Shown here: positions 1 to 11,983 of the stretch, in pieces | Layout of the letters: every line of letters begins with the position of its first letter | How positions within the stretch are numbered: the first letter of the stretch is position 1 | NCBI GenBank assembly: GCA_036345935.2 | Contig: JADWOT020001862.1 | Coordinates: 81,001-145,000, forward strand | Length of the DNA stretch: 64,000 bases | Direction of reading: 5' to 3' | Origin: Taenia hydatigena | Lineage: Eukaryota > Platyhelminthes > Cestoda > Cyclophyllidea > Taeniidae | The notes under the pieces: generated by a model | Told to the model about the DNA's origin: nothing | Databases searched by the model: none | The model's input: the letters and a program-made list of their open reading frames with translations, nothing else | Translations under genes and position numbers: made by a program

Positions 1-104
1 GAGAGACAGCTAAGGCCAGTCTGCAGACGCCTCGTAGAGGAAGCGACTAATTCGTTTTGTCAGCTCTGCACATTTTCTCATATCCTAGTTTTCATCATCC
101 TGTT

Positions 105-1381
105 TTAATCCATTCCAGCAGCAAGCTGATTTTTGAACCACTCCACCAGCGCACTAAATTGCTGCCCTTGCCTCGATAACACATCATAACCTTCTCTTGA
201 AGTGGATTGCTTCAATCGTATTATTATTTGTTGAAGCTTCTTTTCGAAATGGGAGCTCTCAGTAGTTCTGAAGCTTTCACTGAAGCCACCAATTCACGAG
301 TCGGTTGATGAGACGCTTCTCTCTCCGTCACGAACATTCGGCTGTGCCACAGTCACCTCATTATCAGGAATTTTCCTACCGGCCCTCTTCGTTTTTTGGC
401 GCTGATTCCTGAACCAATTATTAACCTAGCAGAAAAGTCACAAATTGAAGAGACTAGACGACTCAATCGTAGACAATTAATCACTACACACCAATAGCTG
501 TCCATTAAAGGAGTTCATTTAAAACCCTATCGCTCGACCAACCTGAGCCTCCGTCAAGTTGATGCGACGCGCCAGTTCTTCGCGCTCCTGCATATTGGGG
601 TATTTTTTCCTGTTGAAGCACTTCATCATCTCGGCAACCTGGTACGGGGTGAAGAAGACTCTACGGCTCTTTTGTCTTTGTACATCAGATACTGTCTGAC
701 GTATCTGAGGTTGATTTGCGGATGGCGTTGTAGTGCAGTTTGCTGAATCAGGCATGGATATGGTGTCAGTAGGTTGCTGGAGGAGGAAGAAATCTGGAAT
801 TGAAGAAACGTATGCCGAAGGTTGTCGGCACGTGCTTGGCGATGGGGACGACGGTTGCACCTGTGGTTTCAGCAGCTGACGTAACTTTGACGAGGTGTCA
901 AATAGGAGTGGGTTCGTTGTTGAGAAGGTCGGCAACGGGGTAGTAGAGTGAGCTTGACCTGAGCTTCCATTGTGGTGTGGAGGCAAAGACATGTCGATGC
1001 AGGACGTCTGTTGTAGTTCAGACTTTGAAGGGCTAGCGAAATGACTACTGCTTGGGGAAAATGCAGGCGTTGCTTCTAAGAAATCCGCTTCATTGGAAGC
1101 AGTCTCATCAGCTTTTAGCCATTTTGATGGCAAAGATTTCAGCTGGGTGTGTTGGTCCTCATCATTGTTCTGTGGCGATTGGGTAAGAGAGGGATTGGGT
1201 GTTGAAAATACCGGAGGTCGGGCTAGTGCAGAGACCATCTCCTCCACCTTTCGTGACGTAGGAGGTGCTGCCCGCTCCACTTGCTGGTGTACGCTTGGTA
1301 ACAAAGCTGAGGAGGCTAACGGTTGGGGATGCGGGTTTGTCTCTCCCTGGGGTACAACTGGGCATTCCGTACCCGGTTCAT
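105..1381 (-). CDS. Homeobox transcription factor, 3' exons
   Basis: Homeodomain proteins are nuclear DNA-binding regulators; the target of this one is unknown. Exon A is 543-1381: acceptor at 1382, phase 1 entry, 279 full codons of Ser/Pro/Thr-rich linker followed by the homeodomain, ending at CAG|gttggt. Exon B starts at 425 after a 117-base intron and completes helix 3 as VNNWFRNQRQKTKR. The usual landmarks are present: R5, F8, F20, Y25, L40, V45, W48, F49, N51 and R53. Phase 0 splitting between residues 44 and 45 is a classic homeobox intron position. Residue 50 is Arg and 47 is Asn, so the subfamily is uncertain; the first part looks paired-like (EREELARRINLTEAQ). After exon B the frame meets TGA at 294-296 but stays open for about 60 more codons to TAA at 105-107. 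A 30-base intron (268-297) would remove the TGA and keep frame. Upstream exons lie beyond 1381 and were not found. Confidence 0.9.
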
Positions 1382-1636
1382 CTGTAAAAGCAAAACGAGT
1401 AAGATAAGAACACGCGTATCTGCGTGTAAGTAGCTGCCATCCCTACATTTATTTGTGTCAGGGGCTTATTTACACCGACTATGCCATTTTGAGTACGCAT
1501 TTGGGTCTTGTTTGACCTCAGCCCTGCTGACTCGACTAGATGCAAAAACATGGTCGTTAGAATGGCTTCGCGATAGTTGAATAGAGCGATGTTACCGAGG
1601 AGAAGCACTGTATAGGAGTGATAAGGATTGATGTGG
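1382..1636. other. Intronic or intergenic gap
   Basis: This stretch begins with the polypyrimidine acceptor (tttttgcttttacag on the minus strand) of the homeobox exon and ends where the long repeat block starts. No coding signal was recognised. It is probably intron of the homeobox gene. Confidence 0.5.
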
Positions 1637-4600
1637 AGCTTCTTCTACAGTAAGTGCGTCAAATATGCCACTGTAGCTGCAGATAGGGGGCAGCTGGGAA
1701 CGACGGAAAATGAGTTCAGCTTCAACTTATGATAACCGATGGACAAAAAATGGTAACGAAAGAACGAAAGCTTGAGTTACAAAGCAGCTTGATTGAAAAT
1801 ACCAATTGCTTGCAGCGTTGTCAGGTGTTGAGGTTGCTCAAGATCAGGGAGGTCCAAAAGTTTTCTCACTGTAAAGTTGGACATGATGAAATTGTAATCA
1901 CACAGTTCACCGATGCTTCTATGACTGAGTTACTTACCGTATTTATAAACCATAAGAGCCAATGAAATATATATGATAACGGGTCAGATGAATAAGATTC
2001 AAGAGTCTTAATCATGCCAGCTGTTTCTTTTTTCGGAGGATGGGTTAAACGACGTTTTTTTTAACTTTTTGGTCTGTGGCACTCTGCATTATGATGCTTA
2101 ATTTGCTTTTACTTTGGATCGCCCTGCTTTTGCCTCATCGTCTGCCTGCAAACTGCATTTGTTCCCTGTCGTCCCACTAGAAGTCGCCTTGAGCCATAAG
2201 GCTGTAAAGTAATCAAGTTGTCACTTGAACGGCTTCAATATATTTTTCGTTAACATATGAACTCAAATTGGAGCGGTCTTTCACAATAGTGGAGTCAAGT
2301 TTAGATTTCTGTAAAGTCTCTGCTGTTGAAGTGGCGTAATTTTTATTCAATGTTGAAGCCAAATGAAAAAGGCTCCAACAATCAGCGGTAGGTGAATTTG
2401 TGTTTACATCTCCAAGAAACCCTTCTAGAGAGTCGATTTCATCATCAACACTTTAACCAATTCATTGTTGATTTGCATTGAGTTTTGTAGCTTTTTTTGC
2501 TGATACTTGACACCTTCCAGCTAAATATGTTTTTTCCGGCTCCGTTTTGACCTGTGTAGGTGCTGTGGAGCTGCGACCATTAACTGTGGCACCACGACCC
2601 CCCTTTCCTGGATGTGACACTTTCTCTGGAATAATTGATGAAGTCTTACAACGTGATCGAAGAAACGAGCATCTCAAGCCTAATCGTACCTTGCGGACTT
2701 CTGGTTCCACTTTGGGATGGCTCAAGTCAGCGGTCACATCGACCTTCCTGGGTGATAATACCGACGCCCTACCACCGGGCGCTGCAACCAACCTGAAGCT
2801 CAACTAAATTTTTAAAAAGGGAAACATTCCAACATTATTAAGTAATTATTGTATTTTTCCAATTGAGGGGCATAACATAGCCATATACCAACAAATGAAG
2901 CAGAGGAAAGGGGAAAGGCGAGGACTCAACTCGAAAGAAATGAACGGGGTCGAAGTATTGCTCTCTACTGCACCAATTGTCTGCGTGGGAAGGCAAACAT
3001 AAATGAAAAGCGAAAAAGTTATTTCAAAAGGCGGCATCTGAAGATGTGGATGTGAATGCATCTTTTGCTACTTCTTGACTTGCAACTCCTCTTCTTACTA
3101 CTTTTGCAAACAGTTTCCGATGAGGAAGGCTTCAATGCAGCATTGTTGATGGAGCTTCCACACGCAAGTCTCCTCAAGAACACAAATACCTCCAGAGATC
3201 GTCATGGACATGAGTCTGACCCATGAAAGATGACGACTAATCGTCGTACGACTTGAATCCATGTCAGCACAGCAGTATCCACGACTTAAGCTTGATTAGT
3301 CGTTTACAGATCTAAGCGATCATCTATCACGATTTTCGAGGCCTGAGCAATGCTGGTGATTTTCGCAGCCAGTTATCGAAACACCCATTATGAGGCTCTA
3401 TACGCACTCTGACGTTCGACATCAGGTCTGTCTCCGGCTTTGCCACCCTGTAACGCGCAGAATCGGACACCTCCGAGTTCATGGCACAGCAGTCAGAGGT
3501 CATACGAATCACAGCAACAAATACAACACCTCTAGTGCAATGAAAAAGAGTAGCCAAGAACAACAACATTGTATGTGTAAACCCGCCTGATCGGTGAAGT
3601 TGGTGTCAGGTATGTTGATGGCATGCAGGGAGGAGCACTGAGGCCCCGACATACGAAGTTACTTTTACTGTCTTGCACAACCGAATCACGCTAGTCCCTT
3701 AAAAATGTGAAAGATTTTTAGTTGTAAAGCAAGATGTATCGTTTAAACTATTTAACTGCTTCTATTTGAAGCAGGTTATGCTGTGGGAGTGGATTCGCGC
3801 TAGAATAAAGACCATTCATTTAATAAAATGTGTCCAAACTAGGTGAAAAGTGTGATTTACGATGACCAATGCAGTGAAGCCTCAGTTGTTTCATGCAAGG
3901 CGACATAGACTGCCAACTTACGCCATGTTTTTGGGTGGACTTATTAGTCGCACTTGGCGCACCATACTTACATACTACAACCATCGGAATAAGCGACGGA
4001 AGGAGAGTGAGGGACACAGGGGGGGGGGGGAGGACAGAGGACTTTGGAAGACAACCGCTTTTTCGGTACACGCTAGTGATTTCGTTGCCTTAAACTCTCT
4101 ACTAGATCGCTTGAGTGAATGTACATCCAGGCGCTTTGTTGAGGTCTCTTCAGCAGCAAGGCCGATGTCAATCACATTTTTGTTGAAGTGAACTTCTGGG
4201 TCTTGTTAGTAAACCCTTTCACCTTCACCTACTCTGCACGTCGACAATGCAACCATTGTCCACCGTCATGGAATAAGACTTGAGGTGCCACACTTACCAC
4301 AACACTTCGCTAAATCACGAACAGTTTTGGTTTAAGTTACCTCAAGTAGACAGTCTGGTATTATGTAGCAGCTTTATTACCTAAGGAGGACGATGATTTG
4401 CCTGTGGTACCTGTTTTCCAACGGCCGAATTCAAACAATCGACCACGCGGCGGACCCTTGAAGTTATTTACGCAATCACCTGCAACCTGGCCTCTGGGAG
4501 CACTGATAAAGTAATTGCCACCTCATTGTTGCATCTATTCGAATTCAACAACCCTCTTAAAAAAAAGACATGAATTTGAAACGCCAAACAACTAAACAAT

Positions 4601-5379
4601 CAATCACACCAAACCAATCATTGGTTGTATCTTAAGCAGGGCAGAATCACCCCTCGCGCAGCAAGTTGACACAACTCTGTCCGTGCTAGCATGGCCAAAG
4701 GTACGTGTTTAGCAAACAAAATGAGAGATAAGGTCTAATATATTGGAAGGATGCGTTTGAGGAGATGTGTGCCAAAATGTCACACTTTTGATGGCCGATC
4801 TACCGATGCAGTTTGTGGAAATGTTACTTTGTTCACGCTGGGTGTCTCACCTCCATCTTTGCCTCCTTATTTTCCATCCCTCAGGTTCGCATCCTGCAGC
4901 AACACACTGAGCCACTACTTCTTGCCATCAATCCAACACTAATCCTTACCCAACCAGTGTCGTTCCACTGCCCCCGTCTGTGCGCGTTGACCACGTACAA
5001 GGCGCTCGTGCTCAGTTTCAGACAGTCAGCGGCATGTCCATCCAAGAGGGCTGCATTGACCTTTGTGTAGATTAAGTTCCAGTAATTTCTCAGGTCAACT
5101 TTGATCTGAAACAAAAGTGTTGCAGGCTAATATGGTGATCACTTGCACTCAAAATCAAACCTCTTCGGAGTGTGTTGAGTCTGTTCGGTGTGTCGCCATT
5201 CCTGCGCTTGTCTTCTCCCAAGTGGATCACGCACTCAGCTTTACAATAGGCGATTTGAATTGCGACTTTGTTCATTAGTGGCCAAAAATTTGATGGACGC
5301 TAGATACCAATGCTCCGCAAATTCAGCACTTTAAAATATGTTCTTGGATGTGGCATCAATTCATCCGCCTAACAGCAAC

Positions 5380-6095
5380 GGCACAATTTCGTCACGTGAA
5401 TGCGATCTCTAGCTTCTCTGGGCTTAATCAGCGCCTTCAATTCATCTAAGTCAGGCAAACATTCCAATTATAAATAGAGAGGTGGTTCAGTGAATGGTGA
5501 AATCAAGGTAGCGATCAAAGTCTTGGAATTGGGAGAACTCGCTGTTCTGTTAGCATGATATCAATGAGCATTCACTCAATGCTCTTAAAAGATTTTACTA
5601 TACATCCTCGCCCTCACCGTTGCCAAACCAGCACATCTACTTCTCCATTGGCCCAAAAAATTCCTTTAAAAGTCAGAAACGGTGGAGGAGGAAAAGGGCT
5701 ATGAGCGATCTTACCTGTCAATAAAGAAGAACCTGGATGGATGCCTAACGACTTGCGCAGCAGCCAATATACCCATCGGACTGGTGCATCGGTCCAAAGC
5801 TTACATGCGCCACCACCTTCTCTTTGCTGTTAATGTCCACACGTGGTCCCGCATCACGGACCGGCATGACAGAATCCACCACTTGCGTCTAACAGCATCG
5901 GTCCGATTTCGTCACGTAGGTTTTACCTCTAGCTTCCATGCGTTTAATCAGCATCTTCAGCGCATTTAGGTCAGGCAGATATTCTAAATATAATTAGGGA
6001 AGTGGTCCAGTGAGTAGTGGAATCAAGGTAGCGATCGAAATCGTGGAATTAAGAGAACTCGTTTTTCTGTCAATGGTATCACTGAACGAGCCACA
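5380..6095 (+). repeat. Internal direct duplication, period about 510 bp
   Basis: The segment 5380-5580 (from atttcgtcacgtgaatgcga through the Lys/Glu-rich noncoding stretch to the start of 5580) recurs at 5895-6095 with moderate divergence; both carry ctctagcttc, caaggtagcgatc and agagaactcg. The second large copy has a single version at about 34895-35075, so the duplication is specific to copy 1 or was lost from copy 2. Confidence 0.6.
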
Positions 6096-6719
6096 TGCAT
6101 TTACATAAGGCCCTTAGGGGATCGTAGCCTCCCGTGCTGACGAGTAAGAACAAACATCGGGTGGGGTAGCCTGCTTCCTCCTGATCTGCATCACTACTTC
6201 TTTTGCACTGTCACGTGGGGAAGTTGTCGATCCAAATCGCCCAGTCACATGATTCCCAGAACTGAGCACCTTTTCTCGCATATTCGAGAGACGCATATAA
6301 AGCTTATGCTCTAGTTGTTGCTTCTCCTCCAAATCTCCTCGTAAATATGCAACATTCACTTATTTCCTGTGTTCTCCCCCACCTTAACCCATCGTTTTGA
6401 GTCTAGAGGGATCAGAATAGGTTGCCTCCAAAATTTTCGTTACCGTAGATACATTCAAAGGCCTTCTAGACGTTGACAAGTCATGAGTCGAGGAAGCAAC
6501 AATACGCATCGTTAGAAGTCTTTACAGGGATAGGAATCTGGACAATGCCCAGAACTGGCTAGTAACATAATGTTCCGATGCTAATGTTCTACGCAACGTC
6601 CAAGTCGTCATAAATTCCACGAAAAGTACCCGATCTACTCAGTAAGGCATTAAAGCCGACCCACCTGAATCGCTATCGATGGAATCGCAGGTGACACTTG
6701 CAGTGCTCTCTATAAAGCT

Positions 6720-7660
6720 ACAGCCATACATGTGAATAACTTCGGTGAACTTGCACACCGCAGATTCATGTTACTCGTGACGAGAAAAAAGCATTGCAAG
6801 TTGCTAAGTCGGCAGGCGAATACGTTGCCGGGAAAAAGCGCTAGATTGGGTCGAACAAGCTTTGCGAAGCATATGGTAGGCACCGGTGGAGCTAGACTCA
6901 TTAACCACCCAGACGTATACCACCTCCTTTGCCAGAAGTCGAACGCCTGGCAGAAGGGATGATTAAGGAGCAAAGTTGCCGCGAGTCTCTGAGGTCGTGC
7001 AAATAGAGAAGATCGACCGCAGCACGCGAATGTGCATGGACTCTAGGAATCTGAACGTCGTACCTAAGAAGGATGCTATTCCTTTGCTCCACATAAATGA
7101 ATCTCTAGATTTGTCGATTTGTCTGAGTTAGTTCTTCACCCTCGATTCAACTTTAGGATGACTAAATGTGGGAGTAGCAGAGGTGAACAGACGGGAACCA
7201 GCTTTGCATCGCTAAATCCGATACATAAATTTCGGACAAGGCCATTTTGACTCTGGCGTAGCGACCACCTTCCGACGCCTTATATAGCCCTCAAAAGTAG
7301 GTTTATTCTCCCAAAAACTGCATGACCTACCTCATTGGCCTCCTCTTCTTTGGCATAAGCATCCTAGAGCATAGCGCTAACCTAAAACTGGTGTTGGACT
7401 GTCTTTTGCTTAGAGGATTGCCATTGAGTCTGAAAAAATGCATTTTCCTGCAACGAGCTGTCACACTTCAGGGGCATGCACACGTCAGAAGGGAAGACGG
7501 CGCCCAAATATCGTACATGACGAGTAAGCACATGGCCAGCACAATTCAACAGACAAAGCTAGGCAGTTTCTTGGGTTCAAAGAATACTCTTGCTTGTTAC
7601 TATTGCAAATCACCCAACATCCTATAGAGCCTGTCAGTATCCTCCACATTGATCTGATCG
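6720..7660 (+). pseudogene. Ty3/gypsy reverse transcriptase remnant, copy 1
   Basis: Reverse transcriptase of this family copies element RNA into DNA inside virus-like particles. In order, several frames show the linker motif KHMVGTGGARLINH (6862 on), then in another frame RIPPPLPEVERLAEGMIKE, then MCMDSRNLNVVPKKDA (7032-7080), a degenerate DSGVATTFRRLI block (about 7249), the active-site strand and then SLKKCIFLQRAVTLQGH (7428-7478), and KLGSFLGS. The catalytic YxDD strand reads YLIG, so both aspartates are lost. At least three frameshifts and several stops separate the blocks. The family call rests on the consecutive order of at least five conserved blocks. It cannot encode an active enzyme. 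Confidence 0.8.
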
Positions 7661-8147
7661 CCTGTGAGGACAACGTGTGTTGGAGCTGCAGGGAGTCTCA
7701 TTTCGCAGAGGTAATGCTATGTTCAACTAACCGCTCCCCATCCATCTGTTCCTTCTTCTCGTGCACTCTAATGTGTCTGTCCCTGTTCCATCCACACAAT
7801 ATGCCATGCGAGCTGTAGGATACCGTGCGGTAGTGCACTAGAGTGATCGCCCTTGCCTTTTGACTTATGACTTGAAAGGTGCTGTCAGAAATGCCTTAGG
7901 AGCCACAAGGTGATGTTGCCTCATCCGAAACGTAACAGTGATCCACCTCATCTCACACACCTCGTCCACGTTGATCAACAAACATATTTACCATCACCAG
8001 CGCAAACCCCTTCAACCCTCACGTTTTCTGTTTGCAAAGAAAAATAATAAAGGAGTAACACTTTTAGCTTTGCTAATGATGGAAGATGAACAGGAATACG
8101 CAACACTGTGGAGACCTCACCACAACTTGGGGAGGAGGATGTAGGCA

Positions 8148-8423
8148 TCAGGAACGATGATGATTCGGGATCCATAGAATTCTGTGCTGTTCCACATTAA
8201 GGAGCCGACGGAAGACGCAGTTAATCATTTCAGTGTTTCCCTTCCCTCGTAACGCATGGTCTTCATAAACTTCGCGATGGTAGCGGTGTTCCCACATCGA
8301 CAAATCGCACTTATAATCCGCTTTGGGAAGCGGATCTCCCGTCTGCATTTGCTTCCCATCCAATTCACATTTGAACCTACAAAACGAAAACAGCAGGCGT
8401 GGATTTGGGAAAGTCTTGATCAA
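8148..8423 (-). other. Open frame shared by three repeat copies (copy a)
   Basis: The minus-strand frame here, at 9745-9969 and at 38447-38632 is partly conserved at protein level: FPNPRLLFSF is shared by the first two, and REVR-PKR, C-x-x-C and NNATIVK or NSATIVK by the last two. This may mark an ancestral coding region read opposite to the reverse transcriptase, or may only reflect nucleotide similarity between repeat copies. I do not recognise a domain. Confidence 0.3.
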
Positions 8424-9744
8424 TACGAAGAAAATAAGTTATAAACAGAGGTGTTAGTTTTATGTCCCCATGAGCATTCACAATGCAGAGGCATCACGCG
8501 AAGTAGTAAGAAATGGGTCACGTTATACAAGGAATAGACATCATTTATCAAGAATGGTACAGACTGGCGCCAGTGCCTGTGAACACCAAGGTGCGGTGAC
8601 AAACAACTTTTCTTGTGAAAGGAGGCGTCTACGATCTTGGATGCCCGTACCAGCAGGCGGCGTCAGCCCTGTCAGCGATTGGACACTCGACGTCTATTAA
8701 TAAGTGGCTATCCTGAAAATGCTGCTTTTCAGCTCGCCAACACAGTGGTAATTCCTGCAATCCTTTATTTGTTAAGTGAACTTCACAATTCTCAGTGTCT
8801 GCTTGACACAACTACTCAGTGCCTTCAGATGCGCCTACCATTAAAACATCCTCTCCTCTAGTGTGACTGACTGAAAAAAACATCACAATCGGGATGTAAA
8901 ACAAGTGATACGATAGGCATGAAACTGTCCCTTCTGTACAATATGCTACATACGTGCTGCGGTCTGATCGTCGTCGTCAGCTGGATTCCAATCAAGATCA
9001 AGCATTACCAAATAGCTTGCACTAATAAAATGTAGACCACAAGCACTCGTCTTACTACATGAAGACAAATGCTGGATTCGTAGGTTGTGAAAAATACTAT
9101 ACATGCTAAATCTCTCTATGACCTAAGACGAAGTTGTGAGTGTGAAAATCGCAGGGATTATTATGAGAAAAAGTGGCACACATCGAGGATTCATCCAAGG
9201 AATAGGACAAGGAACAACTATTACAAATAAATCGTGCAAGATCCGCCTATCAATCCGTCCAATTTGGGAATGGCAAGTACTTATAGGCCCAAGGTAAAGG
9301 TAGCATGGAAATAAGAGATGCACAAAAGAACGTCGGTCTAGATCGACAAAAATCGCCTAATTTCGACTAATAAAGCTAAAAAGCGATCAAAAATTAAACC
9401 TACGGATAAATTAATTACAAGCTTGGAAACAAGAAAAACAAAACTACGCTAAAGTTGCTTGCCTAACGAAATAACCAAAACGAATTGTTGCTTTTCTCTG
9501 CATACCTTCAGAATGGTAGAATTTTGCACGAACGAAGTAAAACTCTTAAAGATCAACGAGCAAATTTATCACTATCTTGCGCAAACCCGTTCAATCCTCA
9601 CGTTCCTCTGTTTGCGAAGAAGCACATACAAATGAGCAACATCTAAAAATTTACTAATGATGGAGAATTTACAGGAATATACAACACTGTGGGGACATCA
9701 TCACAGCTTCAGGGGGAGGTGCAGGCATCAGGAACGGTAAGGAA

Positions 9745-9969
9745 TCAGAATTTACAGGGTTTTGTGCTATTCCACACTAAAGTGCTGCCATGAGACGCAA
9801 TTAACCATTCCAGTGTCCTCTTTCCCTCCTGATGCATGATCTTCATGGACTTTACGATGGTAGCGCTGTTTCCACAGGAACAAAGCGCACACGAATTCCG
9901 CTTTGGATAGCGAACTTCTCGTCCGCAGAACGAAAACAGCAAGCGTGGATTGGGGAAAGCCTCCATCAA
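9745..9969 (-). other. Open frame shared by three repeat copies (copy b)
   Basis: Counterpart of the frame at 8148-8423 in the second tandem unit. It contains the stretch CALCSCGNSATIVKSMKI with closely spaced cysteines. No start or splice context was established, and it is probably a repeat-borne relic. Confidence 0.3.
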
Positions 9970-11740
9970 TACGAAGGAAATAAGGTCTAAACAGAGGTGA
10001 CGGTTTTGTATAAGTGCATGAGCAATTGTGATGCCACAGTATTGTGTAAAGTAGTTAGCGCTGGTTCACGTTACACACGAAATAGACATCATTTATCGAG
10101 AATGACACAGACCAGCGTCAGTGCCTATGCATGACAAAGTGCGGTGATGAACCAAGTTTCTTGTGAAAGGAGGCGTCCACAATCGTAGATAACCTTAACA
10201 GCAGGAGACGTCAACCTAGTCAGCAATTAGACACCTGAACAGTGTAGACGTCGATTGGTCAGTAGCGATGACGCCAATGCTAATTTTCAACCCACCACAC
10301 AATGGTGATTACTGAGACACTCTATTTTTTATTTAAGCTTGCTAATCTCTTGTGTCAGCTTGACGCTTAGTCCAGCTTGATGTAAGATTGTGCAAGAGAC
10401 GAATACATTCAAGTTAATGTTTCCGGCAAGTTGAGCCCAAAATTGTCCTCTAATTTCAATGGTAATGTAGGGTAGGGGATGGAGGAAAAGATGAATTACC
10501 CTTATGACTAACCTGTCATGCATGCCAGGATCCGTCTCTGGGTAGTACGCACAGAACTCATTCAGCTCAACCAAACCATAATGCCCTCTACCCCCATCCA
10601 ACTACTAAATCCACTTCACAACTACTCAATGCCTGCTATTAAAGCATTCTCTCTTCAATTATGCCCGACTAAAAGCACATCAAAGTCTGGCTGTTTAAAA
10701 AGCCGAAAGTGATGCGATAGGCATAGAACTGTCCCTTCTATACGTCGCGCTGCACTTGTGCTGCGGCCTGGTTGCCATCGGCTGGAGTTTGGCCAGGATC
10801 AAATGTTGACCACAACCACTCGTCTTACTGCTCTATATGAAGGCAAACGCTGGCGACCGTGGGACGGATTCATAGGTCGTGAAAAATACTACACATGCTA
10901 CATCTGTCCGAGATCTAGGAGGCCATTGTCTCGCAGAAAGAAGTTGCAAGTAAGAGTAAAAATCACATGGATCATTATGAGAAAAAGTAGTACACATCGA
11001 GGACTCGCCTAGGGAATAGGACAAAAAACAACTATTACAAATAAAGCGTGCATGATCTGCCTATTAATCCCTCCATTTCATGAATGGCAAGCACCTATGA
11101 GCTCAAGGCAAAGGCAGCACATCAAAAAAGAATTCACAACAGAGCGTAAGGCTGGGTCGACAAAAACTACTTAATTTCAGAGGTTAAAAGCTAAAAAGAG
11201 ATAAAAAAATTTAACCTACTAACGAGTTAATTACAAGCTTGAAGAAGGGGAAAACGAAGCTACGTTGAAAGTGCTTGCCGAAACAAATGACAGAAATAAA
11301 ATGCCTGGTTGTTCCCTTTATATGCTCAGAAAGGTAAAATTTCACATGAACAAAAAAATTTGTGGTGATCAAATGAAACAACGCAAGAAGGCGGTCTAGC
11401 AGAATCAATGCAAAACTTACAATTTCATAAATGAAGTCAACCTACTTAACTTGACACACAATAGTTGAATTTGAGACATAAAAACCCTTACATGTTGAAA
11501 GAAAGGAGTAACTCTATGCCCATCAAAAAACAGAGACGATGGCAGAGTAGGGAGAAGCAATGACGCAGAGGTCAATTGTAAAATACTACGCGTCAGGCAC
11601 TCGATTATGTCTCATGACTATTGTGATGAATGAGTCCTGCAACCCTGTGAATAGACACTGACCGGTTAATAATGCATCCCCTAAGAGAGATGCAGATTGA
11701 CATTATTGATGCCCGATTATGGATCCCGTGTCCATGTGGA

Positions 11741-11983
11741 TCAGTCTGGATCGGCGTTGAGGCACTCAACTCTATTGCATGCGTTGGATGATTTTGAACA
11801 ACCAACCAGCCAATACCGTCTTGTGCGATCCCCTACTTGAAGACCATGTCTTGCGCAACAGATACGATGCTTACTTGTTAGAATAGTCATTCCCTGCGCT
11901 TCGTAGGAAACGGATTCAGGGGCACACGAAAGGCCATCGGCATAGTTCTGCCCTGACGCAACCCAATTCACTTCGACGTCCAT
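11741..11983 (-). pseudogene. Possible retroelement RNase H C-terminal scrap
   Basis: The minus-strand frame begins with EVNWVASGQNYADGLSCAP, which resembles the W-x-x-G-x-x-N-x-A-D-x-L-S-R-x-P tail common to retroelement RNase H domains. Nothing upstream or downstream in the frame extends the match, so this could be chance. If real, it is a third retroelement fragment, oriented opposite to the neighbouring large element. Confidence 0.25.

Larger units (their letters stand above)
1637..8450 (+). mobile_element. Degraded Ty3/gypsy-like element, copy 1
   Basis: The stretch aligns in order and orientation with 29648-38705. Matching landmarks include 1640/29650 (gagcttcttctacagtaag), 1880/29915 (gtaaagttggacatgatgaa), 3185/31275 (cacaaatacctccagag), 3900/32268 (aaggcgacatagactgccaa), 4375/33957, 5350/34850 and 7450/36380. 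Copies look roughly 75-85 percent identical by eye. The only recognisable coding remnant is reverse transcriptase near the right end, so the element reads left to right. The 5' edge (TGTGGAGC, TGTAGAGC in the other copy) could be a long terminal repeat start, but no matching 3' repeat was found. The region before 6.7 kb, where gag and protease would lie, shows no domain that I recognise. Many stops and frameshifts make it non-autonomous and old. Confidence 0.72.
7960..11310 (+). repeat. Tandem duplication of the element tail
   Basis: Unit 1 (about 7960-9440) and unit 2 (about 9560-11310) are direct repeats. Matches include gcgcaaac...cctcacgtt (7999 and 9579), tagacatcatttatc (8537 and 10083), tcttgtgaaaggaggcgtc (8609 and 10159), aactgtcccttct (8923 and 10727) and cattatgagaaaaagt (9158 and 10972). 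Unit 2 has roughly 200 bases extra between the last two pairs. Copy 2 of the large element shares only the first 500 bases of this unit and then diverges near 38705. No domain was recognised in either unit. Confidence 0.7.

Noticed and set aside
2462..2807. Overlapping 113- and 86-codon frames on both strands
   Set aside because: They lie in element copy 1, and the counterpart near 30600-30900 is broken by stops.
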